From Paenibacillus sp. PCH8 (lineage in GTDB: Bacteria; Bacillota; Bacilli; Paenibacillales; Paenibacillaceae), in contig NZ_PKQK01000003.1 in the NCBI RefSeq assembly GCF_002968835.1, positions 806,001 through 870,000 of the forward strand: 64,000 bases of DNA, in the 5' to 3' direction. Every line of letters begins with the position of its first letter. Position 1 is the first letter of the stretch. Both the position numbers and the translations under genes were made by a program. A model generated the notes under the pieces. That model was not told the DNA's origin, did no database searches, and saw only the letters and a list, made by a program, of their open reading frames with translations. Below are positions 52,473 through 61,449 of this stretch, piece by piece.

Positions 52473-53826
52473 GGGTATTGTCGTCCTCCTTCATTCCCCA
52501 AACCTGACAGTCCAACTGTCCGTCTGTTAATTTAATCTTTATCGAATCTCCTGGCTGTACATCTTTCATCGACTTGATTAATCGCTGTTCCCGCTCATCA
52601 TAGACAAGACTGTATCCACGTGACATGACTTTAAGCGGGCTAAGCGCGTCCAGATGCCGCACAGATGACTTCCACTGTTGCTGCTTGCCTCTGGTTATGG
52701 ACCTCATCGCAAGCTCCAGTTGCCTGCGTGCTGCCGTGCTTTCGCGGCGCGCTGAATTCACCTGGTCACGAGGATTGAATCGTTGCAGTGCCGCTCGAAG
52801 ACGCTCCTGCTTCTCTCCAGTCCATTTCATACGCGTATCCACTGTCCTCAAAAGTCGTTGGTGCATCATATCCAGTCGTTCGGTGTGCTGCATCAAGGTA
52901 CGTCTTGGATGAACGAGCACTGGCGAACGCTGTAATCTGGCGAGCCGTTCACGATTATGTACGGCACGCTGTCGCAAACTGTGCTGTAACTGACGCTGAC
53001 GTTGTGCAATCTGATCAAGTAACTCGGCTCGGTTAGGCACAGCCAGCTCTGCAGCAGCTGTAGGCGTAGCAGCACGCAAATCGGCTGCAAAATCGGCAAT
53101 GGTAAAGTCGGTTTCATGCCCAACTGCTGATATTACAGGAATGTCCGAAGCCACAATCGCCCTCGCCACAATCTCCTCATTGAAGGCCCACAATTCCTCC
53201 AGTGAACCCCCTCCGCGTCCAACGATCAGCACATCGGCTTCGCCCATGCGGTTCAGGTTGCCGATCGCTTTAACTATGGATGGTGCTGCACCTTTACCTT
53301 GAACAAGCACTGGATATAACACCACTTTGGCGGAAGGATATCTGCGCTGCAGTGTAATCATGATGTCCCGTACTGCCGCTCCTGTTGGCGATGTTACAAC
53401 CCCGATGGTCTGTGGATAACGGGGAATCTGTCTTTTTCTTGAGGGTGAAAACAACCCCTCATCCTCCAGCTTTTTCTTCAGCTGTTCGTAAGCCAGATAG
53501 AGACTTCCAATTCCGTCCGGTTGCATATGCGTGGCGTAGAATTGATACTGTCCGTCCCGTTCATACACCGATACATTACCACGAGCAATAACCCTTGCAC
53601 CCTCCTTCGGTACAAAGGGTAATCGCTGATTATGGGATGCAAACATAATCGACTTAATCCGGCTGTCCTTGTCCTTCAATGTAAAATACATGTGGCCGCT
53701 GGAGTGATGTGTGAAGTTCGAAATCTCCCCGCGTAGCCAGACGTCCGACAGGACCTGATCCGATTCCAATTTCATCCGAATGTATCGGTTCAGGTCTTTG
53801 ATAGAGTAGATTTTTTGATCTGCCAC
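52462..53826 (-). CDS. xseA: Exodeoxyribonuclease VII large subunit
   Basis: A 454-residue nuclease subunit that degrades single-stranded DNA. OB-fold (SDVWLRGEISNFTHHSSGHM), catalytic domain with GVVTSPTGAAVRDIMITLQR, VLIVGRGGGSLEELWAFNEE and SAVGHETDFTIADFAADLRA, and a coiled-coil C-terminus that binds XseB. GTG start at 53826 with AGGG 8 bases upstream; 10 bases after folD. Confidence 0.95.
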   Translation of the reverse strand: MADQKIYSIKDLNRYIRMKLESDQVLSDVWLRGEISNFTHHSSGHMYFTLKDKDSRIKSIMFASHNQRLPFVPKEGARVIARGNVSVYERDGQYQFYATHMQPDGIGSLYLAYEQLKKKLEDEGLFSPSRKRQIPRYPQTIGVVTSPTGAAVRDIMITLQRRYPSAKVVLYPVLVQGKGAAPSIVKAIGNLNRMGEADVLIVGRGGGSLEELWAFNEEIVARAIVASDIPVISAVGHETDFTIADFAADLRAATPTAAAELAVPNRAELLDQIAQRQRQLQHSLRQRAVHNRERLARLQRSPVLVHPRRTLMQHTERLDMMHQRLLRTVDTRMKWTGEKQERLRAALQRFNPRDQVNSARRESTAARRQLELAMRSITRGKQQQWKSSVRHLDALSPLKVMSRGYSLVYDEREQRLIKSMKDVQPGDSIKIKLTDGQLDCQVWGMKEDDNTHGE

Positions 53827-53836
53827 AGATAGAACC

Positions 53837-54694
53837 CTAGGCCAATCCGTGAGCGCGTTTGGCAGCGATCAATGTATTTTGCATCAGCATCGTAATCGTC
53901 ATTGGACCAACGCCACCCGGAACTGGCGTAATTGGACCCGATACCATTTTCACGCTTTCGAAATCTACGTCACCAGCCAATTTGCCATTTTCCAAACGAT
54001 TCATGCCGACATCAATCACAACAGCACCCGGTTTCACAAAATCGGCATCCACAAAGTTGGCACGGCCAATGGCCACAACCAGAATATCGGCCTGACGCGT
54101 GATCTCTTTCATGTTCGCGGTACGGGAATGACACATGGTCACCGTCGCATTCTCACGCTGAAGCAACAGAGACACCGGTTTGCCAACAATGTTGCTTCTT
54201 CCGATGACCACCGCATGTTTACCCGACATTTCCAGCCCGGTACGCTTGATCAACTCGATCACACCCGCTGGGGTACAAGGAAGCAGACTATCGTCACCAA
54301 TAACGAGATTACCCACATTGACCGGATGGAATCCGTCTACGTCTTTATCTACGGCGATCGCATTGATCACTGCTTTCTCTTCGATATGCTTCGGTAATGG
54401 CAGTTGAACCAAAATTCCGTTGATAGATTGCTGATTATTCAGCTTGTCCACCAGCGCGAGCAGATCTTCTTGGGACGTGCTTGCATCCAGACGATGCACT
54501 TCGGAATAGAAACCGACGTCATGACATGCCTTTTCTTTATTCCGCACATATACTTGGGATGCCGGATCTTCCCCGACGAGCACAACAGCCAGACCAGGTA
54601 CTACCCCCTGTTCGCTAAGCCGTTTTACTTCTGTCGTCATGCTTGCGCGGATCTCTTGGGATACTTCTTTACCGTTAATAATAGATGCTGTCAT
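53837..54694 (-). CDS. folD: Methylenetetrahydrofolate dehydrogenase/cyclohydrolase
   Basis: A 285-residue bifunctional folate enzyme. Catalytic Lys in YVRNKEKACHDVGF, GILVQLPLPKHIE, DVDGFHPVNVGNL, NADP loop HAVVIGRSNIVGKPVSLLL, and PITPVPGGVGPMTITMLMQN. ATG at 54694 with GGGAG upstream. Confidence 0.97.
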   Translation of the reverse strand: MTASIINGKEVSQEIRASMTTEVKRLSEQGVVPGLAVVLVGEDPASQVYVRNKEKACHDVGFYSEVHRLDASTSQEDLLALVDKLNNQQSINGILVQLPLPKHIEEKAVINAIAVDKDVDGFHPVNVGNLVIGDDSLLPCTPAGVIELIKRTGLEMSGKHAVVIGRSNIVGKPVSLLLQRENATVTMCHSRTANMKEITRQADILVVAIGRANFVDADFVKPGAVVIDVGMNRLENGKLAGDVDFESVKMVSGPITPVPGGVGPMTITMLMQNTLIAAKRAHGLA

Positions 54695-54734
54695 TGTACT
54701 CTCTCTCCCTTATGTGAACATATATTTAGAGGTT

Positions 54735-54767
54735 GTTCAAAAAGCCAGAAAACCGGTCTTTTTGAAC
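54735..54767. repeat. GTTCAAAAAG hairpin between nusB and folD
   Basis: Perfect 10-bp arms GTTCAAAAAG / CTTTTTGAAC; on the minus strand the loop pairs further (CCGG UUUU CUGG). No T run follows either way, so it may be an interspersed hairpin or an RNA-processing site rather than a terminator. Confidence 0.6.
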
Positions 54768-54789
54768 ACGCACTATAGTTAATCGTAAT

Positions 54790-55242
54790 TTAAGACAGTT
54801 TTTCTTTAATCGTGCTGACTTCCTGAATCATGCGTCCGAGTACACCGTTGACGAACTTGCCGGACTCATCTGTACCAAAATATTTGGACAGTTCAATCGC
54901 TTCATTGACGGATACCTTTGCCGGAATGTCATCACGGAACACCATTTCATACGTGGACAGTCGCAGGATCTGGCGATCTACACGCGACAAACGGCTAATC
55001 TGCCAGCCTTTCAGATAATCCACAAGCAACCCGTCAATCGCTTCCTTGTTGTTCCACGCTCCCTGTACAATCTCGGTAACGTAAGTACGCATCACATCTG
55101 CATCGCGAATGACCACTTCGGTTTCATTATCTTCAGCGGCTTCATTAATCAACATGTTCACAGCTTCTGCTGCGCCTACCTCATTCATTTCCATCTGATA
55201 CAGACTTTGTACTGCAATTTCCCTTGCCAAACGTCTTTTCAT
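54790..55242 (-). CDS. nusB: Transcription antitermination protein NusB
   Basis: A 150-residue RNA-binding factor for rRNA antitermination. MKRRLAREIAVQSLYQMEMN start, LLVDYLKGWQISRLSRVDRQ, LRLSTYEMVFRDDIPAKVSV and NEAIELSKYFGTDESGKFVN are family-typical. ATG at 55242 with AGGAGG 6 bases upstream. Confidence 0.96.
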   Translation of the reverse strand: MKRRLAREIAVQSLYQMEMNEVGAAEAVNMLINEAAEDNETEVVIRDADVMRTYVTEIVQGAWNNKEAIDGLLVDYLKGWQISRLSRVDRQILRLSTYEMVFRDDIPAKVSVNEAIELSKYFGTDESGKFVNGVLGRMIQEVSTIKEKLS

Positions 55243-55373
55243 GTCCTGCCTCCTGCAACGCTCCATCTGGAGCGTCATCATGCTTATTTTAATATCATGA
55301 ACCCATCTCATTTATCCGTAATCGGATGGATCGATGGCTTCCACGGTATTATTGTTATTGTTATCCCTTTTCA

Positions 55374-55456
55374 CAAAAAAACCTGCAATGTGTTTCCTCC
55401 AAAAAACGGGCAACCTAAACTACAGCTCTATTTTCGGAAGAAACATATTGCAGGGT
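55374..55456 (-). terminator. Terminator after the DUF2273 gene
   Basis: Long imperfect stem ACCCTGCAAT.TGTTTC.TCC / GGA.GAAACA.ATTGCAGG with a large loop, then TTTTTTT on the minus strand. Confidence 0.75.
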
Positions 55457-55465
55457 TCAGGTAGA

Positions 55466-55699
55466 TCATTTAAACGGACGCCAGCGATCGCCGAGCCATT
55501 GTCTCCATTCCCTCCAGGGAATAGACGAACCCAGCTTCGAATCACTTCGTCTGCCTAACGTATAACCGATGAACACCAAGAGTGCAAAGAACAACATATC
55601 CCAAAAACCGATCCATACATAAAGAAATCCAAAAAAGATGCCGCCGATAATTCCGGTAATTCGGCCTCTGTGACTGTCCCAAATCTCTTTCCACAGCAT
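55466..55699 (-). CDS. DUF2273 family small membrane protein
   Basis: A 77-residue protein with two hydrophobic segments (GRITGIIGGIFFGFLYVWIG and MLFFALLVFIGYTLGRRSD), the standard DUF2273 layout. It follows amaP, with which it is usually encoded near Asp23/Gls24 proteins. GAGGTG lies 10 bases before the ATG. Confidence 0.85.
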   Translation of the reverse strand: MLWKEIWDSHRGRITGIIGGIFFGFLYVWIGFWDMLFFALLVFIGYTLGRRSDSKLGSSIPWREWRQWLGDRWRPFK

Positions 55700-55713
55700 C
55701 AGTGAAACTCACC

Positions 55714-56253
55714 TCATTCCACTCGACTCTTGTAGTTAGGTGACTGGGTTACATTAGCGATATACACCGTAACAAAAGATACCGGAATACCCGTAATCTC
55801 TTGCACATGATCATGTATCGCCTTTTGCAGATCAGAAGTCAGCGCAGGAATAGGTGTCTCGCCATCCACTACTGCGCGAATCATAATCTCCAGTCCTGAC
55901 TCAACCACACGTATGCGTGCCTTGACATCACGTACTCCCCGGAAACGGGAAGTCGCCTTCAGACAGAGATTCTCAATCGTCTCCATCGAGATCTGTACAT
56001 CACCAAACTCCGTACGTTGATCCACTGACGGCAATGAAGCACGCTCACGCCGAACCGAGATGTAGAAAAATCGCAAACTCAGGATAAACAAAATCGCTGC
56101 TGCAACAACCGCCGCAACAATAACATTTTGTTCCTGCTGGTAATTCAATTCGTAAGGCAGCACACCGCTGATCAGAAGAATGACGGCTGCCGATATTGCT
56201 CCAACGCTTATGCTGTATATAAACAACAGAAGCCGATCCAGTATTTTAGCCAC
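55714..56253 (-). CDS. amaP: Alkaline shock response membrane anchor protein AmaP
   Basis: A 179-residue protein: two N-terminal membrane helices (LLLFIYSISVGAISAAVILL; NVIVAAVVAAAILFILSLRF) and an Asp23-like soluble domain (VQISMETIENLCLKATSRFR; GLEIMIRAVVDGETPIPALT). It anchors Asp23-family protein to the membrane in staphylococci (family knowledge). The start is probably GTG at 56253 (GGAGG 10 bases upstream); GTG at 56262 is only 2 bases from it. Confidence 0.87.
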   Translation of the reverse strand: MAKILDRLLLFIYSISVGAISAAVILLISGVLPYELNYQQEQNVIVAAVVAAAILFILSLRFFYISVRRERASLPSVDQRTEFGDVQISMETIENLCLKATSRFRGVRDVKARIRVVESGLEIMIRAVVDGETPIPALTSDLQKAIHDHVQEITGIPVSFVTVYIANVTQSPNYKSRVE

Positions 56254-56361
56254 GAACTGCACAGCCTCCCTTGCTCACTAACATTGCTTAACCTGTTCAC
56301 TAGCAAAATCAGATCCTCAACTAGCTTTCGCCATCTGAAAGACCTGTCCAAGACGGGATAA

Positions 56362-56384
56362 CCCCCGGCAGATGATGCCGGGGG
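56362..56384 (-). terminator. Strong hairpin between the Asp23 gene and amaP
   Basis: CCCCCGGCA / TGCCGGGGG perfect stem with a five-base loop, just past the Asp23 stop. The 3' tail is TTATCC, not a T run, so partial termination or mRNA processing is as likely. Confidence 0.6.
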
Positions 56385-56397
56385 AATCTGACTTCTT

Positions 56398-56808
56398 TTA
56401 TTTTACGCGCTGACTGTTCAGGTCGATCTCTTCCACTTTCTCGGTGCTCTTGAACTGAACGTCATGAATGTGTACATTCACTTCATTCACATTCAATCCT
56501 GTCATATTCTCGATGGAACGTTTAACGTTTTGTTGAATCTCCGTAGCCACCTGAGGCAAACGGTATCCGTACTCGATAATAACCGACACATCAACTGCAG
56601 CTTCACGCTGGCCCACTTCAACTTTAACGCCTTTGGAAAGGTTTTTGCGACCAAGCAATTCAGCAAATCCACCAGCGAATCCGCCGCTCATGCCTGCAAC
56701 ACCCTTCACTTCAAGTGTTGCCAGTCCAGCAATCACTTCAATAACTTCAGGTGCGATCTGGATTTCACCGATATCCGTTCGTTCAAATTCAGTCGGTAGT
56801 GTACTCAT
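56398..56808 (-). CDS. yqhY: Asp23/Gls24 family envelope stress protein (YqhY-like)
   Basis: A 136-residue DUF322 protein: IGEIQIAPEVIEVIAGLATL, GGFAELLGRKNLSKGVKVEV, then VDVSVIIEYGYRLPQVATEI with the characteristic NVKRSIENMTGLNVNEVNVH. It lies downstream of accBC, where B. subtilis YqhY modulates acetyl-CoA carboxylase (family knowledge). AAAGGTG lies 9 bases before the ATG. Confidence 0.93.
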   Translation of the reverse strand: MSTLPTEFERTDIGEIQIAPEVIEVIAGLATLEVKGVAGMSGGFAGGFAELLGRKNLSKGVKVEVGQREAAVDVSVIIEYGYRLPQVATEIQQNVKRSIENMTGLNVNEVNVHIHDVQFKSTEKVEEIDLNSQRVK

Positions 56809-56874
56809 TGTTCAACACACCTTTCGCGAGATAAGTTTGTGGCCATCCGTCAGGGCGCTGGAACTCAGGTCAAT

Positions 56875-56965
56875 CGACCGTCATAACCCTTCCGGTCCGG
56901 CTTTACCGGAACTCCTGCAAACAGCCGCGGGTGTGCGGGCTTATCCTTCGCAGGAGACATGCGCT
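56875..56965 (-). other. Structured leader between accC and yqhY
   Basis: Two inverted repeats on the minus strand: CTCCTGC ... GCAGGAG (about 40-base loop) and TTCCGGT ... ACCGGAA. No T run. They could reduce read-through from accC or regulate yqhY. Confidence 0.45.
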
Positions 56966-57025
56966 CTTATTATTACATACTATATCATTTGGGCTACATT
57001 ATGACAAACAAGCCCAATATGCCTA

Positions 57026-58369
57026 TTAAATCTCGTTATCTTCGAGGAATTTAATATCAAAATCACCACGAACGAACGTTGGGTGCTCCAGTAATTTTTG
57101 ATGGAAAGGAATCGTTGTCGATATACCTTCAATCGCAAATTCCCCAAGTGCACGCTTCATCTTCGCAATCGCTTCTTCCCGATTCGCTCCCCACACAATC
57201 AACTTGGCGATCATGGAGTCATAAAAAGGAGAGATCGTATACCCGGGATAAGCAGCACTATCTACACGTACACCCGGTCCTCCTGGTGCGAGGTAGAATC
57301 CGATTTTGCCTGGTGATGGCATAAAGTTACGGTCTGGATCTTCGGCATTGATCCGGCATTCAATCGACCATCCGTTGATAACCACGTCTTCCTGGCGGAA
57401 AGAGAGTGGATTACCCTCCGCTACCGAGATCATCTCGCGGATCAAATCCACACCAGTAACCATCTCAGTCACCGGATGCTCTACCTGAATACGCGTGTTC
57501 ATCTCCATGAAATAGAACTCGCCATTCGGACTGAGCAGGAATTCCAGCGTACCCGCTCCAGAGTAATCCACTGCAAGTGCTGCCCGTACTGCGGCTTCAC
57601 CCATCAGTGTACGTACTTCTTCATTCAGAACAGGACACGGAGCTTCTTCTACCAATTTCTGACGACGGCGCTGTACCGAACAATCACGTTCGCCCAAATG
57701 CACGGCATTCCCGTGTTTGTCGGCAATAATCTGAATTTCCACATGTTTCATGCCCGTCAGTAACTTCTCCAGATAAACGCCCGCATTGCCAAACGCTTTC
57801 TGTGCTTCCTGCTGAGCTGCCGTAATCTGCTTCACCAATGTTTCTTCGTCTTCAGCAATACGAATCCCTTTTCCTCCGCCACCAGCAGTAGCTTTGATAA
57901 TGATCGGGTAGCCTATATCCCGGCTAATCATAATCGCTTCTTCCGTGCTTTCCACGAGACCATCTGATCCTGGAATAACAGGTACTCCAGCATCTTTCAT
58001 CGTCTGTTTGGCAACAGCCTTATCACCCATTTTGGTGATGGCTTCAGGAGAAGGGCCGATAAACGTAATATTGCAAGACTCACAAATTTCCGCAAAATCA
58101 GCATTCTCCGCCAAAAAACCGTATCCAGGGTGGATTGCATCACAATCCGTAAGCGTTGCTACACTCATGAGATTGGTAAAGTTCAGGTAACTGTCCTTGG
58201 ACAGTGTCGGTCCGATACAGTACGCCTCGTCTGCAAGACGAACATGCAGAGAGTCCTTATCCGCTTCCGAATAGACGGCTACCGTCGATATGCCGATCTC
58301 CCGGCAGGCACGAATAATACGTACCGCAATCTCTCCACGGTTCGCAATCAGTATTTTTTGAAATTTCAT
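57026..58369 (-). CDS. accC: Acetyl-CoA carboxylase, biotin carboxylase subunit
   Basis: A 447-residue ATP-grasp enzyme that carboxylates biotin on AccB. KILIANRGEIAVRIIRACRE, GYGFLAENADFAEICE, ATP lid IKATAGGGGKGIRIAEDEE, catalytic EMNTRIQVEHPVTEM. GGAGG lies about 10 bases before the ATG. Order accB-accC is standard. Confidence 0.97.
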   Translation of the reverse strand: MKFQKILIANRGEIAVRIIRACREIGISTVAVYSEADKDSLHVRLADEAYCIGPTLSKDSYLNFTNLMSVATLTDCDAIHPGYGFLAENADFAEICESCNITFIGPSPEAITKMGDKAVAKQTMKDAGVPVIPGSDGLVESTEEAIMISRDIGYPIIIKATAGGGGKGIRIAEDEETLVKQITAAQQEAQKAFGNAGVYLEKLLTGMKHVEIQIIADKHGNAVHLGERDCSVQRRRQKLVEEAPCPVLNEEVRTLMGEAAVRAALAVDYSGAGTLEFLLSPNGEFYFMEMNTRIQVEHPVTEMVTGVDLIREMISVAEGNPLSFRQEDVVINGWSIECRINAEDPDRNFMPSPGKIGFYLAPGGPGVRVDSAAYPGYTISPFYDSMIAKLIVWGANREEAIAKMKRALGEFAIEGISTTIPFHQKLLEHPTFVRGDFDIKFLEDNEI

Positions 58370-58424
58370 TTCGTTATTGTCCTCCTTCGAAGCTCATGCG
58401 GTTGCTGTAATCCAGCATTAACGG

Positions 58425-58895
58425 TTATTCCGGTTTCACCAGGAACAGGGGCTGTCCATACTCGACCAGCTGTCCGTTTTCAACCAGCACTTCAACGATT
58501 TCTCCCTTGATGTCGGCATCAAGCTCGTTCATCAACTTCATGGCTTCGATGATGCATACCGTTGTTTTCTCAACAACTTTATCACCTGTGCTCACAAAAG
58601 GACCCGCTTCCGGTGAGGAAGCGCTGTAAAAAGTACCTACCATCGGAGATACAATTTTATGTAAATGACTTGTAGTATCGACCTGCGGAGCGGCTTCACT
58701 TGCCACTGCAGCCGGTTGTACCTGCGGAGCAGCAATCATTTGCGGTTGCATAGCAGCTGCCTGAATATACTCCGTTTTGCCCGGTTTGCGGATCGATAAC
58801 CGTGATCCTTCATTTTCAATTTCCAACTCTTGAACGGAACTTTCATCTACCAGTTTAATCAGTTCTTTGATCTCACTCAATTTAAACATTTCCAT
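58425..58895 (-). CDS. accB: Acetyl-CoA carboxylase biotin carboxyl carrier protein
   Basis: A 156-residue BCCP: N-terminal KLSEIKELIKLVDESSVQEL, an Ala/Gln/Pro linker (residues about 47-72), and a biotinyl domain with the biotin Lys in CIIEAMKLMNELDADI. GGAG lies 6 bases before the ATG at 58895. First of accB-accC. Confidence 0.96.
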   Translation of the reverse strand: MEMFKLSEIKELIKLVDESSVQELEIENEGSRLSIRKPGKTEYIQAAAMQPQMIAAPQVQPAAVASEAAPQVDTTSHLHKIVSPMVGTFYSASSPEAGPFVSTGDKVVEKTTVCIIEAMKLMNELDADIKGEIVEVLVENGQLVEYGQPLFLVKPE

Positions 58896-58968
58896 TATTC
58901 ACTCCTTCGGCATCATGCCAGTCTCACTAGGACGGTCATATGGCTTTATGTATTATATCATAATCGTT

Positions 58969-59018
58969 AAAAATGGAAAGAGCCCGAGAGTGGAACCAGC
59001 TCCCGGGACTTCTTTTCC
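58969..59018 (-). terminator. Terminator after spoIIIAH
   Basis: GGAAA.GAAG..CCG.GAG / CTC.CGG..TCTTTCC imperfect stem with TTTTT on the minus strand. Confidence 0.75.
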
Positions 59019-59028
59019 ATGATTTGGA

Positions 59029-59865
59029 TTATTGTTCTGTGACGTATTGCACGCTGATTTTGTTCTGGGACACCGCCAGTTCTTTCATGACCAGATCGAC
59101 GATGGAAACCGCCTGTTTGACATCCAGTTTCTCACTAAGAACCACGATTTTATACTTGTCGGCATCTTCTTGAACGATCGCATTGGCGAACTGTTGGGAG
59201 AGTGTCTCCTCAATGCCAGTGATTTTGGCTTCTTTTTCTTCCAGTGTACGCAGTTGCTCCGTTGCTTTGGCATTCTCTTCTGGCGTTTTGCTCAGATCCC
59301 CTGCAACGGTCATCAGCTCCTCATACTTTCGATTGTTGCTTTCCTCACGCTGCCACTGGTAGTTCTGGAACTGGCTGCTCGCAGATGCTGTCGTATTTTG
59401 TTCTTCCATTTCCTTGAGTACTTCCTCATCTGTCTTGACTGGATTAGCTCCTGCCTGACTGTCCGCCTCTGGTGTAGTTGCAGCCCCTTTGTCGGTCTGT
59501 TTTCCTGCTTCGCCCTTACTTTCACCTGATTCGACAGCAGGTGATTTCTCTGTATTCCCCGTTCCTTCACCTTCTGTAGCAGCCGGATCTTCTGTCGTGC
59601 CTGTCATGCCAGTCGTGCCTGCTGTACCTGGATCACTTTCAACTTCGCCGCCATTCACCACTTCATTAACAACCAGACCTTCTGTAGGATCAAGAATGCC
59701 AGCGGTCTCCTGCGCTTCTCCTTGCTTGATTGCATCCACTTGCTGACTGTCAGCTACTGGTGCATTAATCGGAGCTGAATCCTCAGTGAACAGATAATAC
59801 GCGGACAAAATGACCATCAGACTCAGCATGGAAACGAGCCATACTGTTTGACGTTTGTTATTCAT
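59029..59865 (-). CDS. spoIIIAH: Stage III sporulation protein AH
   Basis: A 278-residue mother-cell protein whose C-terminal domain pairs with forespore SpoIIQ across the intermembrane space. One N-terminal helix (TVWLVSMLSLMVILSAYYLF), a long acidic low-complexity linker (residues about 30-155; GTTEDPAATEGEGTGNTEKS), a helix, then the YscJ/FliF-like ring-building motif (FANAIVQEDADKYKIVVLSE, VKQAVSIVDLVMKEL). Longer than B. subtilis (218), chiefly in the linker. GGAGG before the ATG. Last of spoIIIAA-AH. Confidence 0.95.
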   Translation of the reverse strand: MNNKRQTVWLVSMLSLMVILSAYYLFTEDSAPINAPVADSQQVDAIKQGEAQETAGILDPTEGLVVNEVVNGGEVESDPGTAGTTGMTGTTEDPAATEGEGTGNTEKSPAVESGESKGEAGKQTDKGAATTPEADSQAGANPVKTDEEVLKEMEEQNTTASASSQFQNYQWQREESNNRKYEELMTVAGDLSKTPEENAKATEQLRTLEEKEAKITGIEETLSQQFANAIVQEDADKYKIVVLSEKLDVKQAVSIVDLVMKELAVSQNKISVQYVTEQ

Positions 59866-59933
59866 TAGAACTTCCTCCTCGAATTGGCTTCATTCTTATA
59901 TGAGAATCGAATCTTGCGATTCATTGAACCAGA

Positions 59934-60572
59934 TTAGTCCTGTTTGCGCGGTACAACCGAGATTCGGTAGGCTGCCACATTCAGTCCTTTTTCCACAGCA
60001 TCGGTTATCAGGTCCTTCACAACCTTGTTCTCTGCACCTCTCGCAACCACAAGCACACCACGGATTTGCGGTTTGAGCTTTTTGGTCACTATAGGTGTCT
60101 GATCCCCTGATATTTCATACGTAATAATCTCGCCATCGCGGGTATATTGCGTCATATGTCGCTTGCCACCGCTCGCATCCGTTTCTTCGGTAAGTTGCTG
60201 AGAATCTTTCACGTTCCGCTGAACGACCAGCTCTTCTGTGGAATCCACGGTAACCATCACATCAACCGTTCCCACCCCAACGATATTCTCCAGCACACTC
60301 TTAATTTTGTCTTCAAATGCAATTTCAATCGCCTGAAAAGGGTTCTGATCTGTCGGATCACTCTGTATAGATGCCATGGATGTTGCTGGGTCCGGTGGTT
60401 CCCGTCCGATATTTTCGGAATCAATTTTTTTGACATTGACGAAGGAATTGAAGAGCATGATTCCCACCCCAATCAGACCCAGAATAATTAGCCAGCGGAA
60501 GGTTTGGCTCCGTCTTGCCCCCCCATTTCCGCCACCCATCCAGGTTTCCATCTTTTTGAACCATTGTTTCAT
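59934..60572 (-). CDS. spoIIIAG: Stage III sporulation protein AG
   Basis: A 212-residue ring-forming protein of the forespore feeding-tube channel. One membrane helix (TFRWLIILGLIGVGIMLFNS), then an RBM domain (FEDKIKSVLENIVGVGTVDV; VTVDSTEELVVQRNV) and C-terminal IRGVLVVARGAENKVVKDLI. GGAGG lies 7-8 bases before the ATG. Confidence 0.95.
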   Translation of the reverse strand: MKQWFKKMETWMGGGNGGARRSQTFRWLIILGLIGVGIMLFNSFVNVKKIDSENIGREPPDPATSMASIQSDPTDQNPFQAIEIAFEDKIKSVLENIVGVGTVDVMVTVDSTEELVVQRNVKDSQQLTEETDASGGKRHMTQYTRDGEIITYEISGDQTPIVTKKLKPQIRGVLVVARGAENKVVKDLITDAVEKGLNVAAYRISVVPRKQD

Positions 60573-60587
60573 CGGACACCCTCCTTC

Positions 60588-61418
60588 TCAGAGCACTTGG
60601 GCACTTTTCGGTTCTTTCACTTGAACTTTGTCCGCATCGATATCCCACTTTTCAGTCAGCAATGTAATAATCTGCACCGCATGTTCGGACCGTGTGGATG
60701 TCTCACCTGGCCGCTTAGTCTTGTCTGCCTGATCGCTTGTAACAGGTTCGGAAGGTCCTTCATCTCCCTTACGCTGACCTTTACTCACATCAATCTGTAC
60801 ATCAGGTACTTCAATCTGACCAATCTGGATGGGCTGCCGTATTTGCGGTGATTCATCCTTGCCTGATTCCGTGTCTGTCCCTAAAATGGGTTGAGTATTG
60901 ACAGCGGCTTCTTGCTGTCCTGAATCCACGTCCCCTCCCGCATCTTCACCAGCCATTTCGACGATTACATTCCGGATTACAGGCAGTTCAACCGAAGAGG
61001 CGGCTTCCATTTCCGTTTCGTATTTATTCATCACGAGTTGCACCTCTACGGACTGAACCTTCGCCCCTGTGGTATCTTCAATCTGTCCTTTCATGACGTT
61101 AGCCAGTTCTTTCGCTGTCCATTGCAGGGATTGTTCCTGCTCGTTCGATTGTAGCCGCTTGCCCTGTGCCAGAATCTGTTCAAGTGTTGCATTTCCAGCC
61201 GATGGAGTATCCATTGCGGTCATTGCCCGTTTCAGCTCTCCAACCGGATCACTTCTCAGGAGCTTCGTTATCGGTGATAAAAGGGTCAGCAGGATAAGAA
61301 GGCTCAGCACAAGCTTGACGTAGCGTTCCATGGATCGATTGGGCAACAACATATCCACGAAAGTCGCCAGCAGAACGATCATGATCAATTCCTTGAGCCA
61401 ACTGCTCAGCCAACCCAT
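60588..61418 (-). CDS. spoIIIAF: Stage III sporulation protein AF
   Basis: A 276-residue protein with two N-terminal membrane helices (LKELIMIVLLATFVDMLLPN; YVKLVLSLLILLTLLSPITK), a soluble domain (QSVEVQLVMNKYETEMEAAS) and a C-terminal HAVQIITLLTEKWDIDADKV. About 70 residues longer than B. subtilis SpoIIIAF; the extra is a charged Gly/Gln/Asp-rich linker near residues 160-240. ATG at 61418 has GGGG 9 bases upstream. Confidence 0.93.
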   Translation of the reverse strand: MGWLSSWLKELIMIVLLATFVDMLLPNRSMERYVKLVLSLLILLTLLSPITKLLRSDPVGELKRAMTAMDTPSAGNATLEQILAQGKRLQSNEQEQSLQWTAKELANVMKGQIEDTTGAKVQSVEVQLVMNKYETEMEAASSVELPVIRNVIVEMAGEDAGGDVDSGQQEAAVNTQPILGTDTESGKDESPQIRQPIQIGQIEVPDVQIDVSKGQRKGDEGPSEPVTSDQADKTKRPGETSTRSEHAVQIITLLTEKWDIDADKVQVKEPKSAQVL

Positions 61419-61449
61419 CCTTTTCAGCCCCTTTCTTGCGAACATACAT

